A DNA stretch of 7,414 nt from Actinomycetota bacterium (lineage in GTDB: Bacteria > Actinomycetota > UBA4738). Below, piece after piece: positions 1 through 6,530 of this stretch. Position numbers and translations under genes: made by a program. Position 1 is the stretch's first letter. Each line of letters starts with the position of its first letter. A model generated the notes under the pieces. It did no database searches and was not told where the DNA came from. It saw only the letters and a program-made list of their open reading frames with translations. The stretch lies in assembly GCA_005885025.1 (NCBI GenBank), contig VAYC01000054.1, forward strand, positions 1 through 7,414, written 5' to 3'.

Positions 1-335
1 CGTTCGGCTTGCTGACGGGTGCGATTCGGGAGGACACGACGTTCCACCCGGGGGACTGGCGCAGCGGCACGATGGGGATGAGTTCCTACTCGAGGCTGTT
101 CGCTCCCCGAAAACGTGGAGAAAACCTCCAGAGGGTGGAGCGGCTGCGTGTCATCGCCGAGCGGCTCGGCACCGAGCTTGCGCCGCTGGCCCTGCGGTGG
201 GTGATCGAGCAGCGCGGGGTGACGGCGGCCATCGCCGGGAGCCGTAAGTCGGCTCACGTCCGGAGCAACGCCGCGGCGGGCGACCTCCAGCTGGACGCGA
301 AGACGCTCCAGGAGATCGACGCCATCTTCTCCTAG
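1..335 (+). CDS. Aldo/keto reductase, C-terminal part (5' end outside window)
   Basis: The reading frame is open from base 3 to a TAG at 333-335, and the true start lies upstream of the window. The visible 110 residues match the last third of an aldo/keto reductase: an LLTG stretch (as in the usual 'GLLTGKY' segment), then LALRWVIEQRGVTAAIAGSR, which is the conserved strand/helix around the NADPH 2'-phosphate-binding loop, and a final helix ending in EIDAIFS. Enzymes of this family are cytosolic (alpha/beta)8 barrels that reduce aldehydes or ketones with NADPH. The catalytic Asp-Tyr-Lys-His residues would lie in the missing part, so activity cannot be judged here. The 'LAPLALRWV...GVTAAIAGSR' pattern is typical of the YajO/Tas-like and general-stress AKR groups. 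Substrate unknown. It is followed after 36 bp by a kinase on the same strand, so co-transcription is possible. Confidence 0.88.
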   Translation, partial: FGLLTGAIREDTTFHPGDWRSGTMGMSSYSRLFAPRKRGENLQRVERLRVIAERLGTELAPLALRWVIEQRGVTAAIAGSRKSAHVRSNAAAGDLQLDAKTLQEIDAIFS

Positions 336-371
336 CCCCGGGCCCCGGCCGGAGGCGACAATCCCCAGTGC

Positions 372-1259
372 GTGAACGCCCGGAAGCAGGACCTCATCGT
401 GGTGGGCGACGTCATGGCGGATGTGAGCGTGGCGTCGGAAACGCTGGCCCGGGGGGGCGACGTGCACGGCGAGGTTCGGATCCAACCCGGGGGCGGAGGT
501 GCCAACGCAGCGGTGTGGGCGGCTCACGCGGGCGCGAACGTCGTCCTTTTCGGGTGCGTCGGCGACGATCTGATCGGCCGCACTCTCTTTCTGGCCCTGC
601 AGGAGCGGGGGGTGAACCCGTCGTTGGCGATCCGAGCGGACGCGCGAACCGGCGTGATGCTGGTGGTCCGAGAAGGCGGTGAGCGCTCGATGGTCGCTGA
701 CCGCGGGGCCAATGCCCGCCTTTCCGCCGAAGACCTCCCTCACCGGTTGGGGGCTCGGGCCGTGCTCGTCTCCGGCTACCTGCTGTACGACCCGCGGTCC
801 GAGAGCGCCGCCGTGGCGGCTCTGGCCAGAGCCGAAGCGGAGTTCGTGGCCATCGACGTGTCGTCGTGGCCCTTGCTGGAGGCATACGGGATCGAGCGTT
901 TCCACGCCAGCGCACGGGGCGCGAACTTCCTGTTGGCGAACGGCCGGGAGGCCGAAGTCCTGACAGGCCGGCCGCCGGTCGAAGCCGCCCGAGCGCTGGC
1001 CCTGCGATACCAGTGGGTCTTCGTGAAGCTCGGGGCCGAGGGCGCCGTCCTGGCCACGAACGACCGGGTCTTCACGGCATCAGCACCCCACATCGACGAG
1101 GTCGACACGACCGGCGCCGGTGACGCCTTCGACGGGGTGTTGTTGGCCGAATTGGTCGAGGGTGCCGATGCAGAGTCAGCGCTTCGCGCCGCGTGTGAAG
1201 CAGGAGCGAAAGCCGCGTCGCGCCCGGAAACCTGGCCGCAGGACGCGAGGCGTCGTTGA
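372..1259 (+). CDS. PfkB/ribokinase-family carbohydrate or nucleoside kinase
   Basis: A 295-residue protein, the normal length for this family. It opens with a beta strand DLIVVGDVMAD (residues 7-17), carries the glycine-rich substrate-binding segment GGGGANAAVWAAHAGA (40-55, PfkB signature 1 region) and the C-terminal signature DTTGAGDAF (245-253). Asp251 is the expected catalytic base and the GAGD loop the anion hole. These enzymes transfer the ATP gamma-phosphate to a hydroxymethyl group of a sugar, nucleoside or similar small molecule in the cytosol. The residues that would decide the substrate cannot be read with confidence, and no neighbour names a pathway. The GTG start at 372 is chosen because the frame begins there just before the first conserved strand. 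A GGAGG stands at 351-355 but is 16 nt away, longer than ideal. The gene ends 11 bp before the convergent korB stop. Confidence 0.9.
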   Translation: MNARKQDLIVVGDVMADVSVASETLARGGDVHGEVRIQPGGGGANAAVWAAHAGANVVLFGCVGDDLIGRTLFLALQERGVNPSLAIRADARTGVMLVVREGGERSMVADRGANARLSAEDLPHRLGARAVLVSGYLLYDPRSESAAVAALARAEAEFVAIDVSSWPLLEAYGIERFHASARGANFLLANGREAEVLTGRPPVEAARALALRYQWVFVKLGAEGAVLATNDRVFTASAPHIDEVDTTGAGDAFDGVLLAELVEGADAESALRAACEAGAKAASRPETWPQDARRR

Positions 1260-1270
1260 GCGCCTTCGGA

Positions 1271-2347
1271 TTACTTGACTTCCCAGGTGTCTCCGGAGTT
1301 GAGAAGCTTGGCGAGGTCGCCGGCGCCGAGCTTCTGCGTCGCCATCTCGATCTGCCGCTCCATGAGCTCGCCGTACACGGGACGCTGGATGTCCCGGAAC
1401 ACGCCGATGGCAGTCGGCTGAGTGGGGCCACGCGACAGATGCGCGAGCGCGAAGGCGGCGCTGGGCTCGTCCCGGTGCGCGTCGTGCGTGTAGATCAGCT
1501 CTTGCGGCACATCGGCGGTTTCGCCGACCCTCAGTGAGCCGTCGAACTCCACGTACACGCACCGTTCTCCGTTCGGGCCGAAGACGACCGGCTTGTCGTG
1601 CTCCAAGCGGATCTGGTTCAGCCCCTTGGTCTCCTTGCCGGTGAGGGCGATGAACGCGTCGTCGTTGAAGACGTTGCAGTTCTGGTAGATCTCGATGAAC
1701 GCGGTCCCCTGATGGGCGGATGCTTGACGTAGCACTTCGACCAGATGCTGGCGGTCGACGTCGATCGTCCGGGCCACGAACGAAGCCTCAGCCCCCAGCG
1801 CGAGCGCCACCGGGTTGAACGGATGGTCCAGCGACCCGAACGGCGTGGACTTGGTGACCTTTCCCTCCTCGCTGGTCGGCGAGTACTGGCCCTTGGTCAA
1901 CCCGTAGATCTGATTGTTGAACATCAGGATCTTCACGTTGATGTTTCGCCGGAGCGCGTGGATCAGGTGGTTCCCACCGATCGACAGCGCGTCCCCGTCG
2001 CCGGTGATGATCCACACCGCGAGGTCGGGTCGGGCGGTCGCCAAGCCCGTAGCGATGGCGGGAGCTCGCCCATGGATCCCATGGACTCCGTAGGTGTCCA
2101 TGTAGTAGACGAACCGGCCCGAGCACCCGATCCCCGTGACGAAGACGAGCTTGTGGGGCGGGACTCCGAGCTCGGGCATGAAGCCCTGGACGGCCGAGAG
2201 GATCGCGTAGTCCCCGCAGCCCGGGCACCACCGCACCTCCTGGTCGCTGACGAAGTCCTTCTTGGTCAGCGTGCCCAGGCCGCGAGGGACGGCCTTCCCT
2301 ACGTCGCGGCCCTCGCCGTGCCCGTTTCCCTTCGCTGCTTCGCTCAC
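1271..2347 (-). CDS. korB: 2-oxoglutarate:ferredoxin oxidoreductase, beta subunit
   Basis: A 358-residue thiamine-diphosphate subunit of a 2-oxoacid:ferredoxin oxidoreductase. With KorA it decarboxylates 2-oxoglutarate with CoA to succinyl-CoA, passing two electrons to ferredoxin. Visible motifs: RWCPGCGDYAIL (residues 39-50), GIGCSGR (72-78), the ThDP/Mg-binding GDGDALSIGGNH (117-128) followed by FNNQIYGLTKGQ (143-154), and QNCNVFND (222-229). Cys41, Cys44, Cys75 and Cys224 fit the four-Cys [4Fe-4S] site known in the Sulfolobus enzyme; Cys263 is extra. The frame stays open upstream to 2626, but I place the start at GTG 2347-2345. It overlaps the korA stop (GTGA), has GAGG five bases upstream (2356-2353), and gives the family length. 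Roughly 25 residues of charged, glycine-rich extension precede the conserved LTKKDF. Related enzymes act on pyruvate or other 2-oxoacids, so substrate is by family resemblance to mycobacterial KorB. Confidence 0.93.
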   Translation of the reverse strand: MSEAAKGNGHGEGRDVGKAVPRGLGTLTKKDFVSDQEVRWCPGCGDYAILSAVQGFMPELGVPPHKLVFVTGIGCSGRFVYYMDTYGVHGIHGRAPAIATGLATARPDLAVWIITGDGDALSIGGNHLIHALRRNINVKILMFNNQIYGLTKGQYSPTSEEGKVTKSTPFGSLDHPFNPVALALGAEASFVARTIDVDRQHLVEVLRQASAHQGTAFIEIYQNCNVFNDDAFIALTGKETKGLNQIRLEHDKPVVFGPNGERCVYVEFDGSLRVGETADVPQELIYTHDAHRDEPSAAFALAHLSRGPTQPTAIGVFRDIQRPVYGELMERQIEMATQKLGAGDLAKLLNSGDTWEVK

Positions 2348-4182
2348 AGCCGCCTCAGGATCTCCGCTTCGACCTCCGCCGCATGGATCGGTTGACCCTG
2401 GACCTTGCTGAACAGCTCCGCCTCTACGAGGAACTCGGCCCGGAGGATCCTCCACAGCTGGCCCATGTTCATCTCGGGGATCAGGACTTTCGGATATTTG
2501 CGCAGGACATCCTCCGTGTTCTTGGGCAATGGGCTGAGATGCATCAGGTGAGCCGAGGCCACCGCCTTGCCCTGCGCCCGAACTCGTCGAACAGCCGCAG
2601 CGATGGCTCCGTATGTCGAGCCCCACCCCAGCACCAGCAGCGAGGCGTCGCCATCAGGGTCGTCCACCACGAGCGGTGGAATGTCCTCAGCGATCTTCGC
2701 CACTTTGGCCGCCCGCAGGTGAGTCATCCGCTCGTGGTTGGCGGCCTCGTAGGAGATGTTGCCGGTGACGTCCTCCTTCTCGAGCCCGCCGACCCGGTGC
2801 TTGAGGCCCTCCGTGCCCGGCACGGCCCACGGGCGGGCCAGGTTGTCGTCCCGCAGGTACGGCATGAACCCGTCGTCGTGGTTGGGCTGCGTGGCGAACT
2901 TCGGGTCGATTTCGGGCAGGTTCTCGATCTTGGGCAGCCGCCAGGGCTCCGAGGAGTTCGTGAGGAACGTATCCGAGAGCAGGATCACGGGCGTCCGGTA
3001 CTTGACGGCGATGCGAACAGCTTCGAGCGCGGTGTCGAAACAGTGGCCCGGCGTACGAGCGGCCACGATCGGGAGCGGGGACTCGCCGTGGCGACCGTAC
3101 ATCGCCGCCAGGAGGTCGGCGGCCTCGGTCTTGGTCGGCATGCCCGTCGAGGGTCCGGCTCGCTGGACGTCCACGATCACCATGGGCAGCTCGAGCATGA
3201 CAGCCAGCCCGATCATCTCCTGCTTCAGGTCGAGGCCGGGCCCGCTGGTCCCGGTGATGCCCAGGTGGCCGCCGAACGCGGCACCCACGGCCGCACCACA
3301 CGCCGCGATCTCGTCCTCGGACTGGAGCGTGCGGACGCCGAAGTTCTTGTGCCGCGACAACTCGTGCAGCAGTTCCGAGGCCGGCGTGATCGGATAGCTC
3401 GCGTAGAAGATCGGAAGGCCGCTCTTGACGCTTGCCGCGATCAGTCCCCACGCAAGCGCCGTGTTGCCGGAGACGTTCCGGTACATGCCCGGCGCGGCCG
3501 GTGCTCGTTTGACCTCATACGTGTTGGCAAACAGCTCGGTGGTCTCGCCGAAGTTGTAGCCGGCCTTGAACGCTGCGACGTTCCCCTCGAGCACGGCCGG
3601 CTTGCCGGCGAACTTCTTCTCCAGCCACGTGACCGTGACGTCCGTGGGACGGCCGTACATCCAGGAGACCAGTCCGAGGGCGAACATGTTCTTGGCCTGT
3701 TCGGCCTGCTTCTTCGATACGTCGATGCCCTCGGTGGCCCGCAGGGTGATCGACGTCATCGGCACGCGGAAGACCTGGTAGGCATCGAGCGACCGGTCCT
3801 CCAAAGGGTTCGAGCCGTAGCCCGCCTTCTCAAGGTTGCGGTCGACGAAGGCGTCCTCGTTGGCGATGACGACCCCGCCCTTCTCGAGGTCCTTGATGTT
3901 CGCCTTCAGCGCGGCGGGGTTCATGGCCACCAGGACGTTCGGCGCGTCCCCGGGGGTGAGGATCTCCTCGGAAGCGAAGTGGATCTGGAAGGCCGACACG
4001 CCGTGGAGGGTTCCCGCCGGGGCGCGGATCTCCGCGGGGAAGTCAGGGAGCGTGGCCAGGTCATTCCCCAGCATTGCGGTCGCATTGGTGAACCGGTCAC
4101 CCGTCAATTGCATGCCATCGCCGGAGTCGCCGGCGAACCGCACCACGACCCGATGCTTCTCGACCACGGTCTTCTGGACCAA
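2344..4182 (-). CDS. korA: 2-oxoglutarate:ferredoxin oxidoreductase, alpha subunit (fused gamma-alpha)
   Basis: A 612-residue protein with two fused parts. Residues about 8-200 form the gamma domain, seen in VVRFAGDSGDGM (13-24) and the PNVLVAMN segment (81-88). Residues about 235-612 form the alpha (pyrimidine-binding) part with YPITPASE (263-270), the loop that contacts the 2-oxoacid and CoA in Sulfolobus OFOR; EDEIAACGAAVGAAF (289-303); TSGPGLDLK (312-320); and RAGPSTGMPTKTEAADL (341-357). This fused architecture is the one found in Mycobacterium KorA and in archaeal two-subunit enzymes. No separate delta (ferredoxin-domain) gene is present here, so the electron acceptor ferredoxin must be encoded elsewhere. 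The start is TTG at 4182-4180, five bases after a GAGGAG at 4193-4188 and just before the first conserved strand. It is the first gene of the korAB operon and diverges from the MetE-like pair. Confidence 0.94.
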   Translation of the reverse strand: MVQKTVVEKHRVVVRFAGDSGDGMQLTGDRFTNATAMLGNDLATLPDFPAEIRAPAGTLHGVSAFQIHFASEEILTPGDAPNVLVAMNPAALKANIKDLEKGGVVIANEDAFVDRNLEKAGYGSNPLEDRSLDAYQVFRVPMTSITLRATEGIDVSKKQAEQAKNMFALGLVSWMYGRPTDVTVTWLEKKFAGKPAVLEGNVAAFKAGYNFGETTELFANTYEVKRAPAAPGMYRNVSGNTALAWGLIAASVKSGLPIFYASYPITPASELLHELSRHKNFGVRTLQSEDEIAACGAAVGAAFGGHLGITGTSGPGLDLKQEMIGLAVMLELPMVIVDVQRAGPSTGMPTKTEAADLLAAMYGRHGESPLPIVAARTPGHCFDTALEAVRIAVKYRTPVILLSDTFLTNSSEPWRLPKIENLPEIDPKFATQPNHDDGFMPYLRDDNLARPWAVPGTEGLKHRVGGLEKEDVTGNISYEAANHERMTHLRAAKVAKIAEDIPPLVVDDPDGDASLLVLGWGSTYGAIAAAVRRVRAQGKAVASAHLMHLSPLPKNTEDVLRKYPKVLIPEMNMGQLWRILRAEFLVEAELFSKVQGQPIHAAEVEAEILRRL

Positions 4183-4187
4183 TCTCG

Positions 4188-4193
4188 CTCCTC
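4188..4193 (-). promoter_or_regulatory. Ribosome binding site of korA, supporting a TTG start
   Basis: On the minus strand GAGGAG stands five bases upstream of TTG 4182-4180. It is the best Shine-Dalgarno match in the window and decides the choice of a rare TTG start for korA, since no ATG or GTG lies near it before the conserved N-terminal strand. Confidence 0.75.
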
Positions 4194-4232
4194 AGAGGCG
4201 CTTGTCGAACCCCGCTCGCTGGTTGTCCATCT

Positions 4233-4238
4233 ACTGTA
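4233..4238 (-). promoter_or_regulatory. Candidate -10 box for korAB
   Basis: TACAGT on the minus strand fits the actinobacterial TANNNT -10 pattern. It would place transcription initiation near 4226, giving a leader of about 43 nt that includes the korA Shine-Dalgarno. No convincing -35 box is present about 17 bp further upstream, so this is only a candidate. Confidence 0.3.
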
Positions 4239-4296
4239 CCGCTCCCCCAGTTACTTCGGCCGCTGCCTTCCGCTTGCTAAGGCCTCGCCCTTCCGG

Positions 4297-4324
4297 CGGA
4301 CTGGCTGCGCCCGGCCCGGACTGG
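4297..4324. repeat. 8-bp direct repeat CGGACTGG, 20-bp period
   Basis: CGGACTGG occurs at 4297-4304 and again at 4317-4324, so the copies start 20 bp apart, close to two helical turns, in the divergent promoter region. Such an arrangement can be a regulator-binding pair, but an 8-bp match in GC-rich DNA can arise by chance. Confidence 0.35.
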
Positions 4325-4349
4325 ACTCGTTGCCCCCTCGGGGACCTAG

Positions 4350-4355
4350 TAAAGT
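4350..4355 (+). promoter_or_regulatory. Candidate -10 box for a leaderless or near-leaderless MetE-like transcript
   Basis: TAAAGT fits TANNNT and ends only nine bases before the ATG at 4365. A start site 7-10 bases downstream would fall at or within a few bases of that ATG. The absence of a real Shine-Dalgarno before this ATG (only GGCGGA) agrees with leaderless translation, which is common in Actinomycetota. No good -35 is seen at normal spacing. Confidence 0.35.
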
Positions 4356-4364
4356 CGGCGGACC

Positions 4365-5330
4365 ATGGGCCTGAACGTCACTTCATACCAGCACGGGATC
4401 TATCCGCGATCCGAAGAGGTGGTGGCCGCCACCCGCGGCCGCGAACGGGGAAGGAACTCCCAGGACGACGTGGAGCGGGCCTTCGCTGCCGACCGGGAGG
4501 ACTTCCTCCGCACCCAGCGGGAGGCGGGACTCGACTACTTCTCGGACGGGCTGCTGCGGTGGCAGGACATCTTCCGGCCGCTCGTGGAGATGTGCCAGGG
4601 CATGGACGCCCACACCCTCGTTCGGTGGTTCGACAACAACTCGTTCTTCCGTGCTCCGGAGGTCACCGGCGAGCTGGCGCTCTCATCTTCCGTGCCCAGG
4701 CAGATGGAAGACGATCAGGACATCCCTGAGCCGAAGATGGCCACGCTCCCCTCTCCATTCCTGTTCTCCCGGGCAGCCCAGACCGAGGAGGACGACCGAA
4801 ACGCCCTCATGAGGGACCTCACCCGGGAGATCCTCAGGCCCGTAGCCCAAGAGCTGGCCGGCCGGGGCTACCGCTTGATCCACCTCCAAGAACCGTGGCT
4901 CGTGTACTTCGGCATGGACTCCGCCGACTGGGACGACTTCGAGAAGTCGGTGGGCGAGGTCCGAGAGGCCACGGAGGGCGCGACCCTCATCCTGAACACC
5001 TACTTCGGCGACGCGGGTCCGTACGCCGATCGGCTTGGCCGGCTTCCCGTCGACGCCGTGGGCATCGATTTCGTCGAGACCGACATCGACGAGCTAGGAG
5101 CGAAGTGGCAGGTCGGACTGTTAGCAGGCGTCATGGACGGCCGGCGCTCTCCCATCGAGCCGGTGGAGCCCACCGTCGAGTTCGCCCGTCGGGCCGTGGA
5201 GACCCTCGGCGCGCCGTCGCTGTTCGTCTCGTCGAACTCCGAGCTCGAGCTCCTGCCCAGGGACATCGCCCGACACAAGGTCCTGCGACTCGGCGAGATC
5301 GCCGCCCGACTGAAGGATCTGCTGCGATGA
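4365..5330 (+). CDS. MetE N-terminal-half protein (cobalamin-independent methionine synthase family, Meth_synt_1-like)
   Basis: A 321-residue protein that corresponds to the N-terminal barrel of MetE standing alone. Supporting segments in order: GIYPRSEEVV (11-20, matching the 'G.PRiG..REL' start of MetE), REAGLDYFSDG (52-62), LPSPFLFSRAAQ (128-139), LIHLQEPWLV (171-180), LNTYFGD (210-216), LPVDAVGIDFV (227-237), GVMDGRR (255-261) and VSSNSELELLP (288-298, matching 'vSTSCSLlHvP'). No His-x-Cys zinc motif is present: its place is taken by NTYFGD, as in the non-catalytic N-terminal half of full-length MetE. The RELK-like folate-tail contact of E. coli MetE is not preserved. It is best read as the partner subunit of the next gene, whose ATG overlaps its TGA. 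ATG 4365 is the natural start; no upstream alternative fits. A free-standing role in another methyl-transfer reaction is possible. Confidence 0.82.
   Translation: MGLNVTSYQHGIYPRSEEVVAATRGRERGRNSQDDVERAFAADREDFLRTQREAGLDYFSDGLLRWQDIFRPLVEMCQGMDAHTLVRWFDNNSFFRAPEVTGELALSSSVPRQMEDDQDIPEPKMATLPSPFLFSRAAQTEEDDRNALMRDLTREILRPVAQELAGRGYRLIHLQEPWLVYFGMDSADWDDFEKSVGEVREATEGATLILNTYFGDAGPYADRLGRLPVDAVGIDFVETDIDELGAKWQVGLLAGVMDGRRSPIEPVEPTVEFARRAVETLGAPSLFVSSNSELELLPRDIARHKVLRLGEIAARLKDLLR
5312..5317 (+). promoter_or_regulatory. Ribosome binding site for the MetE C-terminal-half gene
   Basis: GAAGGA lies nine bases before the ATG at 5327, inside the end of the upstream gene. Together with the ATGA overlap it fixes the start at 5327 rather than at the beginning of the longer open frame at 4895, and suggests coupled translation. 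Confidence 0.6.
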
Positions 5331-6517
5331 CGACCCATCCGAACGGGGACGCGTTCACCTCCACCCCGCTGTTGACTCACGAGGTCGGTTCGCTCGACAA
5401 GCTCGGATGGCGCGCGAAGTCGGTGGCCGGCAAGAAGCTCGAGGAGAAGGACCTCGAGGAGGCGCGGTCGTGGGGCCGGAGGGTCGGAGTCGAAGGATAC
5501 GAGCGGCTGATCGAACTCCTCCAGCAGTCGCCGCTGACCAGGGAGCAGAAGGACGAAGTCAAGCGGTGGTCCAGCCGGTACGGCGTGCGGATGCAGGAGT
5601 CGGCCGGCCTGGACGTCGTCTACGACGGCGAGCAGCAGCGCACCGAGATGTATCAGTGGGCTGTGGCCCACTCGGAGGGGTTCGAGTGGCGGGGCAGCGT
5701 GCGAGCCTTCGACAACAAGTACTACTCGAAGGCTGCCGTGGTGGCGCCAATCTCGCTCAAGGAGCCCTACCACAACGAGGAGTTCGCTTTCCTCAAGGAC
5801 GTCGCCCGGGCGGAGCTGAAGGTCCCCATCACCGGCGCCTACACCATCGGGGACTGGAGCTTCGACGAGCGCTACTTCAGCGAGCACGACCTCCGGGTCC
5901 CGCACACCGAGCGAAAGGCGGCCCGCAAGGAAGCCCGGCGGCGGCTCATCGTGGACGTGGCACGCAACATGATCCGGCCGAACCTGGAGGCCCTGATCGG
6001 TCTGGGAGCCAGGTGGATCCAGCTCGACGAGCCGGGCGGGAGCACCGAGCCGGACGAGCTGGACCTGTTCACGGAGAGCTTCAACGAGAGCGTCCGGGGC
6101 CTGGACGCCGTGTTCTCCACGCACCTCTGCTTCTCCGACTACCAGCTGTTCTTCCCCGGCATCGAGGCCATGACGGCCTGCAAGCAGTTCGCCGTGGGGT
6201 TCGCCAACTACGACAGCCGGGACCTCGGCGTCTCCGACGAGGCACGCCCCGGCTATCAGGTCATCGGAAGGTTTCGGGATCTCTCCTACCGGCCCTCGCT
6301 CGGGCTGGGGGTGCTCGACATCCACACCGACTTCATCGAGCCCCCCGAGTTGGTCCGGGACCGGATCCCGTACGCGGTGGAGGTGTTCGGCGATCCCGGC
6401 CGGATCCAGGTGACCCCGGACTGTGGCCTTCGGACGCGTTCGTGGGACGTGGCCTACCGCAAGCTCGTCAACATGGTCGAGGGCACGCGCATGGCCAAGA
6501 AGGAACTCGGCCTGTAG
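5327..6517 (+). CDS. MetE C-terminal-half protein, zinc methyltransferase (methionine synthase-like, Meth_synt_2-like)
   Basis: A 396-residue protein matching the catalytic C-terminal barrel of cobalamin-independent methionine synthase. Motifs in order: HEVGSL (18-23, the IGS homocysteine-contact region), ESAGLDVVYDGEQQRTEM (91-108, with the homocysteine-binding Glu at about 102), ITGAYTIGDWSF (168-179), WIQLDEP (230-236, Asp234), STHLCFSD (264-271), GVLDIHTDF (328-336, His333 as the likely proton donor) and VTPDCGLRTRSW (362-373). His266, Cys268 and Cys366 are the expected zinc ligands. The usual fourth ligand, Glu665 in E. coli, has no clear counterpart: no acidic residue lies between Glu280 and Asp296, and the segment from the HxC motif to His333 is about 14 residues longer than in E. 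coli. The likely reaction is methyl transfer to homocysteine, with the preceding gene as partner. Relatives also include epoxyalkane:CoM transferase and core MetE enzymes, so donor and acceptor are unproven. The start is set by the ATGA overlap. Confidence 0.87.
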   Translation: MTTHPNGDAFTSTPLLTHEVGSLDKLGWRAKSVAGKKLEEKDLEEARSWGRRVGVEGYERLIELLQQSPLTREQKDEVKRWSSRYGVRMQESAGLDVVYDGEQQRTEMYQWAVAHSEGFEWRGSVRAFDNKYYSKAAVVAPISLKEPYHNEEFAFLKDVARAELKVPITGAYTIGDWSFDERYFSEHDLRVPHTERKAARKEARRRLIVDVARNMIRPNLEALIGLGARWIQLDEPGGSTEPDELDLFTESFNESVRGLDAVFSTHLCFSDYQLFFPGIEAMTACKQFAVGFANYDSRDLGVSDEARPGYQVIGRFRDLSYRPSLGLGVLDIHTDFIEPPELVRDRIPYAVEVFGDPGRIQVTPDCGLRTRSWDVAYRKLVNMVEGTRMAKKELGL

Positions 6518-6530
6518 CCGGTGCGGTCGC

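Larger units (their letters stand above)
4183..4364. other. Divergent intergenic region between korA and the MetE-like pair
   Basis: This is the only substantial non-coding gap (182 bp). It must hold the promoters of both korAB (leftward) and the MetE-like genes (rightward). I see an 8-bp direct repeat CGGACTGG at 4297-4304 and 4317-4324, a short C-run/G-run dyad at 4334-4343, and weak -10 candidates on each strand. I see no tRNA, no rho-independent terminator and nothing resembling the conserved cores of cobalamin, SAM or SAH riboswitches, though a covariance-model search was not possible. Confidence 0.6.

Noticed and set aside
368..682. A plus-strand frame starting at GTG 368, closer to the GGAGG site than the kinase start
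   Set aside because: The product is Arg/Gly-rich low-complexity sequence, while the frame from 372 encodes a complete PfkB kinase.
1242..1254. Inverted repeat GACGC-GAG-GCGTC as a terminator between the kinase gene and korB
   Set aside because: It lies inside the kinase coding sequence, has only a 5-bp stem and is not followed by a T run.
1745..2395. A 216-residue plus-strand open frame opposite korB
   Set aside because: The composition is that of an antisense frame, and it overlaps the strongly conserved ThDP and Fe-S motifs of korB.
2348..2626. Possible 93-residue N-terminal extension of KorB
   Set aside because: The frame is open here, but it overlaps korA coding sequence, has shadow-like composition, and the GTGA overlap start at 2347 gives the family length.
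4183..4364. Cobalamin, SAM or SAH riboswitch upstream of the MetE-like genes
   Set aside because: No B12-box-like or S-box-like core was recognised, and the likely leaderless start would leave no room for a leader RNA.
2383..4374. A 663-residue open frame on the plus strand, antisense to korA
   Set aside because: Its protein is rich in Arg, Gly, Val, Asp and His with no recognisable motif, and it lies opposite a gene with clear family signatures. It is a GC-codon-bias shadow.
4895..5326. Possible 144-residue N-terminal extension of the MetE C-terminal-half gene
   Set aside because: It is an Arg-rich frame lying over the end of the MetE N-terminal-half gene; the ATGA overlap and GAAGGA site place the start at 5327.
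5000..6325. A 441-residue minus-strand open frame opposite the MetE-like pair
   Set aside because: It has low-complexity Leu/Val/Arg/Gly composition, spans the junction of two well-supported genes and shows no motif; it is a shadow frame.
4365..6517. A frameshifted full-length metE
   Set aside because: The first gene ends with a natural C-terminal helix, the second has its own ribosome binding site and ATG in an ATGA overlap, and both have complete domain boundaries, so separate genes are more likely than a broken one.
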